Shown here in pieces: positions 1 through 7,658 of a stretch of DNA of 64,000 nt. Source of the DNA: Pseudomonas citronellolis (GTDB taxonomy: Bacteria > Pseudomonadota > Gammaproteobacteria > Pseudomonadales > Pseudomonadaceae). The stretch lies in contig NZ_FOLS01000016.1 in assembly GCF_900112375.1 (NCBI RefSeq), forward strand, positions 93,759 to 157,758, in the 5' to 3' direction. The stretch's first letter is position 1. Each line of letters begins with the position of its first letter. The notes under the pieces are model-generated. The model saw nothing but the letters and a program-made list of their open reading frames with translations. It was not told the DNA's origin and searched no databases. The translations under genes and the position numbers were made by a program.

Positions 1-519
1 GCCCTGGCGCTGCAACGCGGGCAGATCGACATCGGCTTCGTGCACTGGGCCAGGCTGCCGGCCGGGATCGCCTCCGAATGCCTGGTCGCCGACCCCTTCC
101 TCTGCTGCGTACCGGCCGGCCACCGCCTGGCCGGGCGGGCGCGCATCGACCTCGCCGAGCTGCGCGACGAGGGCTTCATCCTCTTCCCGCGCAGCCTGTC
201 GCCGCACTACCACGACCTGATCATCGCCCGCTGCGTGGACGCCGGCTTCAGCCCGCACATCCGCCACGAGGCGCGGCTGTGGCAGACCATCGCGGCCATG
301 GTCGGCCTGGGCATGGGCGTGGCCCTGCTGCCGCAGACGCTGTGCCTGGCCTGGAAGAACCAGGTGCGCTACCTGGAGATCGAGCAGAGCGGCGCGCGCT
401 CGGAAATCCACGCCATCCTCGCCGCGCAGGACGCGCCCCATGCGGCCCAGGCCTTCCTGGCCACGCTCAAGGCCTGCCTGGACGAGGGCGTCGATACGCA
501 ATCGCTTATCGCACCATAA
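1..519 (+). CDS. LysR-family transcriptional regulator, C-terminal part
   Basis: The reading frame is open from base 1, so the N-terminal DNA-binding domain lies outside the window and only the effector-binding half is seen. The segment DIGFVHW near the start and the later GLGMGVALLPQ stretch are typical of the periplasmic-binding-like co-inducer domain of LysR regulators. About 172 residues are present, which fits the last 55-60% of a 300-residue LysR protein. The next gene downstream on the same strand is an MFS carrier, 160 bp away, which could be its target; that link is inference. The inducer cannot be told from the sequence. Confidence 0.85.
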   Translation, partial: ALALQRGQIDIGFVHWARLPAGIASECLVADPFLCCVPAGHRLAGRARIDLAELRDEGFILFPRSLSPHYHDLIIARCVDAGFSPHIRHEARLWQTIAAMVGLGMGVALLPQTLCLAWKNQVRYLEIEQSGARSEIHAILAAQDAPHAAQAFLATLKACLDEGVDTQSLIAP

Positions 520-679
520 GATTAAAAAACTATTGATCCGCAGGGGCGCCGCATAGACTCCGAGCCAACCCGGGGCAACACCGACGCACGCCAGTCGCCA
601 CCCCGCGCCCTCCCCCGGAGGGCGCGCGCGGGGCCTGCGCGTCGGCGACCAGAACAACAACAATAAGCAGGACCCGCCC

Positions 680-2089
680 ATGCCCAGCACGCCCTCCTCC
701 GCAGACGCAGCGCTGCACCGCAAGGCCCGCAAGGCCGGCATCGCCTCCTTCATCGGCACCACCATCGAGTGGTACGACTTCTACATCTACGGCCTGGCCG
801 CCGCCCTGGTGTTCGGCAAGGTGTTCTTCCCCGCCGACATGGACCCGGGCCTGGCCACGCTGCTGTCCTTCGTCACCCTCTGGTCCGGCTTCGTCGCCCG
901 CCCGCTGGGCGGCATCATCTTCGGCCACCTGGGCGACCGGATCGGGCGCAAGAACACCCTGGTGATCACCCTGATCATGATGGGCATCGCCACCACCTGC
1001 ATCGGCCTGCTGCCGGTCTACGCGCAGATCGGCGTGTGGGCGCCCGTCGCCCTGGTGGCATTGCGGGTGATCCAGGGCGTCGCCGTGGGCGGCGAATGGG
1101 GCGGCGCCATCCTCATCGCCAGCGAAAGCGCGCCCAAGGGCAAGGGCATCCTCTACGCCGCCTTCGCCCAGCAGGGCTCGCCCACCGGCAACCTGCTGGC
1201 GACCCTGGTGTTCTTCGCCCTCAGCGCCCTGCCCATGCCGGACTTCATGCTCTGGGGCTGGCGCATCCCGTTCCTGATCTCCGCGGCGCTGGTGATCGTC
1301 GGCATGGTCATCCGCCTGAAGCTGGAAGAGTCCGAGGACATGAAGCGCCTGCTGCAGCAGAAGAAGACCGTGAAGCTGCCGCTGGTGGAAGTGCTGCGCG
1401 AGCACTGGCTGATCGTGCTGCTCGGCGCCGGGGTGCTGCCGATCATCCACGTCACCTACTTCAAGAGCACCTTCGCCCTGTCCTGGGCCACCAAGACCCT
1501 CGGCTACAGCCAGGGCACCTTCCTCAGCATCATCGTCATCGCCCTGGTGGTGCAGTTCTTCAGCCAGCCGTTCGGCGCGCTGCTGGCCTCGCGCATCGAC
1601 ATGCGCAAGGCGGCCTGCCTGATGGTGCTGCCGGAGTTCATCCTGATGCCGGCGATGTTCTTCGCCGTGGAAACCAACGTCTACTGGATAGCCGCCGTGG
1701 GTATGTGCCTGGCCACGGTGCCCCATGCGATGTTCTACGGCGCGGTGGGCGGCATCCTCGCCCGCGCCTTCCCCGCGCGGGTGCGCTACACCGGGCTGTC
1801 GCTGGCCTACCAGCTGTGCTCGCTGCTGGTGGGCGGCGGCACGCCGGTGCTGGCCCAGTGGATACTCAACAGCACCGGCAGCATCGTCGGCGTGGCCATC
1901 GCCTCGGGGCTCTACGCCCTGGTCTCGCTGACCTGCACCCTGGCGCTGCTGCGCATCACCGGCTTCCGGGCCGGCGAGCTGTCCAGCGCTGAACGCGCCG
2001 ACGCCCGCGAACTGGCCGCGGGCGCCACGGCGGAGCCCGACGCTCCCGAGCGCGGCCGGCCGTTGCCCGCCGGCCCGCACCCGGCCTGA
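680..2089 (+). CDS. MFS transporter, metabolite:H+ symporter (MHS) type
   Basis: This 469-residue inner-membrane protein has about 12 hydrophobic segments. Residues 27-38 (TTIEWYDFYIYG) are the hallmark opening of the MHS group, which includes shikimate, alpha-ketoglutarate and proline/betaine carriers. The MFS loop 2-3 motif GHLGDRIGRK sits near residues 82-91. The length matches the family (430-480). The ATG is preceded by a modest purine stretch (AGCAGGA). The last 30 residues are hydrophilic and low-complexity. It probably imports an organic acid or amino-acid derivative by proton symport; the substrate cannot be assigned. It converges with the APC permease, whose stop codon is one base away. 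Confidence 0.88.
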   Translation: MPSTPSSADAALHRKARKAGIASFIGTTIEWYDFYIYGLAAALVFGKVFFPADMDPGLATLLSFVTLWSGFVARPLGGIIFGHLGDRIGRKNTLVITLIMMGIATTCIGLLPVYAQIGVWAPVALVALRVIQGVAVGGEWGGAILIASESAPKGKGILYAAFAQQGSPTGNLLATLVFFALSALPMPDFMLWGWRIPFLISAALVIVGMVIRLKLEESEDMKRLLQQKKTVKLPLVEVLREHWLIVLLGAGVLPIIHVTYFKSTFALSWATKTLGYSQGTFLSIIVIALVVQFFSQPFGALLASRIDMRKAACLMVLPEFILMPAMFFAVETNVYWIAAVGMCLATVPHAMFYGAVGGILARAFPARVRYTGLSLAYQLCSLLVGGGTPVLAQWILNSTGSIVGVAIASGLYALVSLTCTLALLRITGFRAGELSSAERADARELAAGATAEPDAPERGRPLPAGPHPA

Positions 2090-2090
2090 A

Positions 2091-3413
2091 TCAGGCCTCC
2101 TCGAAGTGCATCTCCGGCGGCTGCTGACGGAAGCCGCCGGTGAGCACGGCCAGGTACAGCACCCCGGCGGTGAGCCAGGCCAGGCCCAGGTAGATGGCCA
2201 GGTGGTCGAGGCTGGCCATCAGCCAGAGGTCGGCGACCAGGCCGATCAGCGGGAAGGCCAGGAACAGCACCGCGCCGCGCAGGCCGCGTTCGCCGCGGGC
2301 GATCCAGTAGTGGAAGATCACCGACAGGTTGACCAGGCTGAAGGCCAGGAAGGCGCCGAAGTTGATGAACGAGGTGGAGGTGGTCACGTCCATCTCCAGC
2401 GCCAGCAGCGCGACCACGCCGCACAGCACGATGCTGCCCACCGGGGTGCCGAAGCGCTCGCTCAGGGTGCCGAAGAAGGCCTTGGGCAGCACGCCGTCGC
2501 GGCCCATGGCGAACAGCAGGCGCGAGGCGCTGGCCTGGGCCGACAGACCGGAGGTGAACTGGCCGACGATCAGGCCGATGAGGAAGATGCTGACGAAGAG
2601 GTCGCCGCCGATGTTGCGGGCGATCTCGTAGGCCGCCGAGTCGGCGTTCTGGAACTCGGTGGACGGGTGCGCGAGCTGCACGAAGTAGCTGGCGGCGATG
2701 AAGATGAAGCCGCCGATCAGGGTGATCAGCAGGATGGCGCGCGGGATGTTCTTGCGCGGCTCGTGGGTTTCCTCGGTCAGGGTGCTGACCGCGTCGAAGC
2801 CCAGGAACGAATAGCAGGCGATGGCCGCGCCGCTCATGATCAGCGGCAGCTGCACGCCCTCCTTGAAGAAGGGTTCCAGCGACCACAGCGGCTTGCTGGC
2901 GTCACCCAGCACGTAGTGCACCGCCAGCAGCACGAAGGCCGCCAGCACCAGGAACTGCACCAGCATCAGCACGCTGTTGACGTTCTTCGCCAGGCGCAGG
3001 CCGATGACGTTGATGCCGGTGGTCACCCCGATGAAGGCCAGCACCCACAGCGCCTGGGGCACCGCCGGGAAGGCCGAGTGCAGGTAGGCCGCGCCGATCA
3101 GCCAGATGGCCATGGGCAGGAACAGGTAGTCCAGCAGCACGCCCCAGCCGGCGAGGAAGCCCAGCTTGGGGCTGATGGACTTGCGCACGTAGGTGTAGGC
3201 CGAGCCGGCCACCGGGAAGGCGGCGGCCATGCGCCCGTAGCTGAGGGCGGTGAAGAGCATAGCCACCGAGGCCACGAGGTAGGCCGCGGGCACCACGCCG
3301 CCGGTGGTGTCGGCGAGGATGCCGAAGGTGCCGAGGACGATGATGGGGGTCATGTAGGCGATGCCGAACAGCACCACCGAACCCAGCGAGAGGGTGCGCT
3401 TGAGTCGAGCCAT
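2091..3413 (-). CDS. APC-superfamily amino acid/amine permease
   Basis: The protein has 440 residues, with about 12 hydrophobic helices starting right after a short basic N-terminus (MARLKRTLSLG). The first helix carries GIAYMTPIIVLGTFG, resembling the unwound substrate-binding helix 1 of the APC family. The ATG at 3413 is chosen because the open frame upstream of it has no membrane-protein character and merges into shadow coding. The downstream neighbour on the same strand is the nitrilase-family amidase, with about 150 bp between them, so the pair may import and hydrolyse an amine or amide. The pair is divergent from the LuxR-type gene at 4582. Substrate unknown. Confidence 0.87.
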   Translation of the reverse strand: MARLKRTLSLGSVVLFGIAYMTPIIVLGTFGILADTTGGVVPAAYLVASVAMLFTALSYGRMAAAFPVAGSAYTYVRKSISPKLGFLAGWGVLLDYLFLPMAIWLIGAAYLHSAFPAVPQALWVLAFIGVTTGINVIGLRLAKNVNSVLMLVQFLVLAAFVLLAVHYVLGDASKPLWSLEPFFKEGVQLPLIMSGAAIACYSFLGFDAVSTLTEETHEPRKNIPRAILLITLIGGFIFIAASYFVQLAHPSTEFQNADSAAYEIARNIGGDLFVSIFLIGLIVGQFTSGLSAQASASRLLFAMGRDGVLPKAFFGTLSERFGTPVGSIVLCGVVALLALEMDVTTSTSFINFGAFLAFSLVNLSVIFHYWIARGERGLRGAVLFLAFPLIGLVADLWLMASLDHLAIYLGLAWLTAGVLYLAVLTGGFRQQPPEMHFEEA

Positions 3414-3565
3414 TGAGTGCTTACTCCGAGTTGTGTTTGTTATGGCAGAGTCGAAATCGACGCGTGCAAAGGCGCCTCCCCTCACCCGGGAGACGCAGGC
3501 GGGAGGGACGCTCCCACCGGTACTTCTTGGCTGGATCGTTGGCGCGGCCCTGCGCCTTCCGGGGC

Positions 3566-4387
3566 TCAGCCCGGAATCAGCAGCTCGCGCAGGCCGTCGG
3601 CGTGCTCGCGCGTCTCGCCGGGCAGCACGAAGCGGCACTCGGCGATGTAGCTGTAGTCGCGGCGCGCCTGCTGCAGGCGCGCCAGGTCCAGTTCCACGCG
3701 CATCCGGCACTCCTCGCGGCCGGCCTCGCAGAGCAGCTGGCCGAAGGGGTCGACCACCGCGCTGCCGCCGGCGAACACCAGGCCGCCGTCGCCTTCGCCG
3801 ACGCGGTTCACCATCACCGCGTAGGCCTGGTTCTCCATGGCCCGGCCGGTGATCGCGGTGCGGTGGGTGGGGCCGTAGGGGTCCATGTTGCCGTTGGTCA
3901 CCAGGATCAGCTCGGCGCCCAGCTGGCCGAGGGCGCGGGCGCTTTCCGGGAACTCGATGTCGAAGCAGATCAGGATGCCCACCCGCACGCCCTTGAACAG
4001 CGCGGTGGCGTAGCGGTCGCCGGGGGTGAAGATGCCGCGGTCGGAGGCCCACAGGTGGGTCTTGCGGTACTTCAGGGCGATGCCCTCGGGGGTGACCAGC
4101 AGCGTGGTGTTGTAGAAGCGGCCGTCGTCGCCGGCCTCGGCGATGCCCACCACCACGGCGACGTCGCGCTCCCGCGCAACCTGCTGCACGGCGCGCACGC
4201 TGGGGCCGTCCAGCGGCTCGGCGAGGCGGGCGACGTTGTCCTCGGTGGGGAAGCCCATCAGCTGGGTCTCGGGGAACACCACCAGGTCGGTATCCGCGGC
4301 GCAGGCGCGGATCGCCGCCAGGGTACGCCCGAGGTTGTAGGCGGTGTCGCCGTCGCGGCCGGCCAGTTGGACGAGTTCGACCTTCAT
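3566..4387 (-). CDS. Carbon-nitrogen hydrolase (nitrilase superfamily amidase)
   Basis: This 273-residue cytoplasmic enzyme shows the full catalytic triad of the superfamily: Glu40 in VVFPETQLMGF, Lys109 in KYRKTHLW and Cys141 in GILICFDIEFPES. The length and spacing resemble aliphatic amidases such as 5-aminovaleramidase (DavA) or RamA-type amidases rather than true nitrilases. The ATG at 4387 gives the canonical start MKVELVQLAG; the longer open frame to 4510 adds about 40 residues that look non-coding. It lies upstream of and co-directional with the APC permease, which suggests uptake followed by amide hydrolysis with release of ammonia. The exact substrate is not determinable. Confidence 0.85.
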   Translation of the reverse strand: MKVELVQLAGRDGDTAYNLGRTLAAIRACAADTDLVVFPETQLMGFPTEDNVARLAEPLDGPSVRAVQQVARERDVAVVVGIAEAGDDGRFYNTTLLVTPEGIALKYRKTHLWASDRGIFTPGDRYATALFKGVRVGILICFDIEFPESARALGQLGAELILVTNGNMDPYGPTHRTAITGRAMENQAYAVMVNRVGEGDGGLVFAGGSAVVDPFGQLLCEAGREECRMRVELDLARLQQARRDYSYIAECRFVLPGETREHADGLRELLIPG

Positions 4388-4581
4388 TGCAGCTCCTGTG
4401 GTTCTTGTTGCGGGCTCGCTCGCCACGCGGGATGGATCAGCCGTCCTGGCGGGAAACATGACCGCCCGGCGCAAAAGGGTCAGAATGCGCGCCGGGCCGG
4501 TGCAAGGCATTCACCGAGTATGCAGTTCGCCAGCGCGCCCGGGTAATTACGCCCACGTGGTAACCCAACAGGGGTAGAGGC

Positions 4582-5367
4582 ATGAACCTTACGCTGCAGG
4601 ACATCGCCTGGCACCGCTCGGTCGGGCAGTTGATCGAGACGCTGGACAAGCCCAACTTCTGGCTCGCCCTGGTGCGCCTGCTGAACGAGTATGTGCCATT
4701 CGACAGCTGGGTGGCGCTGCTCTTCAGCAACGGCCGCCCGCAGGTGTTCGCCGAATGCCCGGGCGAGGACGGCGGCCCCGACCCGCTGTTCCAGGACTAC
4801 CTCAAGGGCCTGTACCTGCTCGACCCCTTCTACATCGCCAGCCGCGAGGCCCCGGGCAGCGGCCTGCTGCGCCTGGCCGACGTGGCCCCGGAATGCTTCG
4901 AGCAGACCGACTACTACCAGCGCTACTTCCGCCTCAACGTGGTGGCCGACGAGGTGCAGTTCAACGTGCAGCTCGACGCCGAGCGCACCCTGTGCCTGTC
5001 CCTGGGCAGCAAGGGCCGCTTCAGCGCCGAACAGGTCGCCCTGCTCGACCTGCTGCGCCCCTGGGTGGCCGGCCTGATGCGCCAGCGCATGGCCTTCGAA
5101 CGCGAACTGCTGGAGCAGGCCACGCCACCGGCGCCGCGCTGGCAGAGCCGCCTGGAAGAAACCGTGGAACGCCTGGAAACTCCGCTGACGGCCCGCGAGC
5201 TGGAAGTGGGCCGGCTGATGCTCAGCGGCTGCTCCAGCAAGGAGATAGCGCGCAAGCTGGCGATCTCGGCGGAGACGGTGAAGGTGCACCGCAAGCACAT
5301 GTACAGCAAGCTGGGGATCAAGTCGCAGTCGGAGTTGTTTTCGTTGTTTCTGCAGGCGCAGGGGTAA
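4582..5367 (+). CDS. LuxR-family transcriptional regulator
   Basis: The C-terminal 60 residues (about 195-255) form a clear LuxR/FixJ helix-turn-helix: LTARELEVGRLMLSGCSSKE followed by IARKLAISAETVKVHRKHMY. The N-terminal 180 residues have no receiver-domain aspartates and no obvious acyl-homoserine-lactone pocket signature, so this looks like an orphan LuxR with an unrecognised sensory domain. At 261 residues the length is normal for single-effector LuxR proteins. It is divergent from the amidase/permease pair, with 194 bp between the start codons, and is the likely regulator of that pair (inference). The stop codon abuts a perfect REP palindrome. Confidence 0.85.
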   Translation: MNLTLQDIAWHRSVGQLIETLDKPNFWLALVRLLNEYVPFDSWVALLFSNGRPQVFAECPGEDGGPDPLFQDYLKGLYLLDPFYIASREAPGSGLLRLADVAPECFEQTDYYQRYFRLNVVADEVQFNVQLDAERTLCLSLGSKGRFSAEQVALLDLLRPWVAGLMRQRMAFERELLEQATPPAPRWQSRLEETVERLETPLTARELEVGRLMLSGCSSKEIARKLAISAETVKVHRKHMYSKLGIKSQSELFSLFLQAQG

Positions 5368-5403
5368 GTAGGGCGCATAACCGCGAACGGTTATGCGCCC
5401 TAC
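5368..5403. repeat. Perfect REP-type palindrome / possible terminator
   Basis: Two perfect 16-bp arms, GTAGGGCGCATAACCG and its complement, flank a CGAA loop directly after the LuxR stop codon. It has no U-run, so it is better described as a REP element that may also protect or end the transcript. Such palindromes are common in Pseudomonas intergenic DNA. Confidence 0.8.
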
Positions 5404-5424
5404 GAACTTGCCGGCTGACGCGGC

Positions 5425-6100
5425 GTTCGGCGTGAAGCGAAACCACGAAGCTCCCTGAAACCCTGTGCAAGGCACTGGGTTCCCGCATTCGCGGGAATGA
5501 CGAGGGTGAGGCCAGGAGTATCAGGATGACTCCAAATTCCCCACCCACTCCGAACAGCCCCTCTCCCTCCGGGAGAGGGCTGGGGTGAGGGCAACGGACT
5601 TCGCCGACACTCCACTGCCAACCCCATACTCCGCTCCCCCACCCTAACCCTCCCCCGCAAGCGGGAGAGGGGACCGTTCGGCGTGAAGCGCAATCACCAA
5701 GCTCCCTGAAACCCTGTGCTAGGCACTGGGTTCCCGCGTTCGCGGGAATGACGAGGGTGAGGCCAGGAGTGTCAGGCTAACTCCAAATTCCCTATCCACT
5801 CCGAACGGCTCCCTCTCCCTCCGGGAGAGGGCTGGGGTGAGGGCAACGGGACTTCGCCGACACTCCACTGCCAACCCTGCACGCCGCTCCCCCTCCCTAC
5901 CCCTCCCCCGCAAGCGGGAGAGGGAACCGTTCGGCGTGAAGCGCAATCACCAAGCTCCCTGAAACCCTGTGCAAGGCACTGGGTTCCCGCGTTCGCGGGA
6001 ATGACGAGGATGGGACCAGCAGTATCAGGATGACTCCAGACTCCCCGGCCACTCAGGACAGCCCCCTCTCCCTTCAGGGAGAGGGTTGGGGAGAGGGCGC
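5425..6100. repeat. Tandem intergenic repeat, about 2.6 copies of a 250-260 bp unit
   Basis: Units begin at 5425, 5676 and 5939, each with GTTCGGCGTGAAGCG. Each carries a hairpin of the type TTCCCGC-n4-GCGGGAA (5480-5497 and equivalents). The first two also carry a second hairpin built on CTCTCCCTCCGGGAGAG, and the partial third copy has a variant of it. Units differ by scattered substitutions and small indels, so the duplication is not recent. The array ends about 75 bp before the L-serine dehydratase start. No convincing gene is seen in 5404-6176. A related fragment recurs near 63.55-63.60 kb beside the IS3-family element. Confidence 0.85.
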
Positions 6101-6176
6101 TCTTAACCCCACACACCACAACCCCCGGCAATCCCCCCCAAACAGGTCCATGCTTGAACCCAGGAGGACCACAACC

Positions 6177-7556
6177 ATGACCCTCAGTGTCTTCGACATG
6201 TTCAAGCCCGGCGTCGGCCCGTCCAGCTCGCACACCGTCGGCCCCATGCGCGCCACCCGCGAGTTCGTCGAGCGCCTGCGCGCGGCCGACCTGCTGACCC
6301 GCGTAACGCGCGTGGAGGTGAACCTCTACGGCTCGCTCAGCGCCACCGGCAAGGGCCACGCCACCGACCGTGCCTGCCTGATCGGCCTGCTCGGCATCGA
6401 CCCGGCGGACGCCGACCCCGCCGCCCTGGCGCCGCTGGTGGACGCCATCTTCGCCGAACACAGCCTGGCCCTGGACGGCGAGCACGTCATCGACTTCAGC
6501 CCCGGCCGCGACCTGGTGTTCCACGACGGCAGCCTGCCGGCCCACCCCAACGGCATGCGCCTGCGCGCCCTGGACGCCGCCGGCCACGTGCTGGCCGAGC
6601 GCACCTGCTACTCGGTGGGCGGCGGCTTCGTGGTCGACGAGGCCGACTTCAACACCGACCGCGCCCTGCCCGACAACCCCATGCCCTACCCCTTCCACAG
6701 CGCCGAGGAACTGCTGCGGCTGTGCCATGCCCACGGCTTCCGGCGCATCAGCGACCTGATGTGGGCGAACGAGCTGAGCCTGCGCAGCGAGGACCAGATC
6801 CACGCCGGCCTTGCACACATCTGGGCGGAAATGCAGGCCTGCGTGCGCCGCGGCCTGGAGACCGAGGGCACCCTGCCCGGCGGCCTCAGGGTGCGCCGCC
6901 GCGCGCCCATGCTCTACCGCCGGCTGAACGAGGCCGGCAGCGGCAACCTGATCGCCAGCACCCTGGGCGCCATGGACTGGGTCGACCTCTGGGCCCTGGC
7001 GGTGAACGAGGAAAACGCCGCCGGCGGCCGCGTGGTCACCGCCCCCACCAACGGCGCGGCCGGCATAGTCCCGGCGGTGCTGCACTACTACGCCCACTAC
7101 CAGGCCGACGCGCCCATGGACGCCATCGAGCGCTACCTGCTGACCGCTGCCGCCGTCGGCATCCTGTGCAAGCTCAACGCCTCCATCTCCGGCGCCGAGG
7201 TGGGCTGCCAGGGCGAGGTCGGCTCGGCCTGCGCCATGGCCGCGGCGGGCCTGGCCGAAGTGCTGGGCGGCAGCCTGGAACAGGTGGAGAACGCCGCCGA
7301 AATCGGCCTGGAACACAACCTCGGGCTGACCTGCGACCCGGTCGCAGGACTCGTCCAGGTGCCCTGCATCGAGCGCAACGCCATGGCCTCGCTCAAGGCC
7401 ATCAACGCAGCCCAACTGGCCCTGCGCGGCGACGGCCAGCACCTGGTGTCGCTGGACAAGGCCATCGACACCCTGCGCGACACCGGCCGCGACATGATGG
7501 ACAAGTACAAGGAGACGTCGAAGGGCGGCCTGGCGGTGAACGTGATCGCCTGCTGA
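6177..7556 (+). CDS. sdaA: L-serine ammonia-lyase (L-serine dehydratase)
   Basis: The 459-residue protein fits the single-chain, iron-sulfur L-serine dehydratase family, which deaminates serine to pyruvate and ammonia in the cytoplasm. Diagnostic segments are [16 protein letters not shown] at the N-terminus, [20 protein letters not shown] in the middle, and the cysteine-bearing [17 protein letters not shown] and [17 protein letters not shown], which supply the 4Fe-4S ligands. The ATG at 6177 has a strong AGGAGG ribosome-binding site about 10 bases upstream; the open frame further upstream runs into repeat DNA. It appears to be monocistronic, between the tandem repeat and the gcd promoter region. 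Confidence 0.93.
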   Translation: MTLSVFDMFKPGVGPSSSHTVGPMRATREFVERLRAADLLTRVTRVEVNLYGSLSATGKGHATDRACLIGLLGIDPADADPAALAPLVDAIFAEHSLALDGEHVIDFSPGRDLVFHDGSLPAHPNGMRLRALDAAGHVLAERTCYSVGGGFVVDEADFNTDRALPDNPMPYPFHSAEELLRLCHAHGFRRISDLMWANELSLRSEDQIHAGLAHIWAEMQACVRRGLETEGTLPGGLRVRRRAPMLYRRLNEAGSGNLIASTLGAMDWVDLWALAVNEENAAGGRVVTAPTNGAAGIVPAVLHYYAHYQADAPMDAIERYLLTAAAVGILCKLNASISGAEVGCQGEVGSACAMAAAGLAEVLGGSLEQVENAAEIGLEHNLGLTCDPVAGLVQVPCIERNAMASLKAINAAQLALRGDGQHLVSLDKAIDTLRDTGRDMMDKYKETSKGGLAVNVIAC

Positions 7557-7592
7557 GCACGACCGCCTGGTCGGAAATCGGACAAAACACCA

Positions 7593-7629
7593 TTAACCAT
7601 CTAGTTAATTAGCTTGCTAAGGGTATAAT
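7593..7629 (+). promoter_or_regulatory. Candidate gcd promoter with two small palindromes
   Basis: A perfect -10 hexamer TATAAT lies at 7624-7629, about 30 bases before the gcd start codon. Just upstream are two inverted repeats: TTAAC-n6-GTTAA (7593-7608) and TTAGC-TT-GCTAA (7609-7620). They occupy the -35 region, where no good TTGACA-like hexamer is seen, which would suit an activator- or repressor-controlled promoter. This is read from sequence only; the bound regulator is unknown. Confidence 0.5.
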
Positions 7630-7658
7630 TCGCACTCCCACACTGCGAGATTCCCGGC

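Noticed and set aside
530..2080. Long minus-strand open frame opposite the MFS gene
   Set aside because: High-GC shadow of the plus-strand carrier: the composition is rich in Gly, Ala, His, Gln and Arg, and it has no start context or family match.
5368..6100. Possible CRISPR array in the repeat region
   Set aside because: Repeats are 250 bp long with internal hairpins and no regular short repeat-spacer pattern; no cas gene is in the window.
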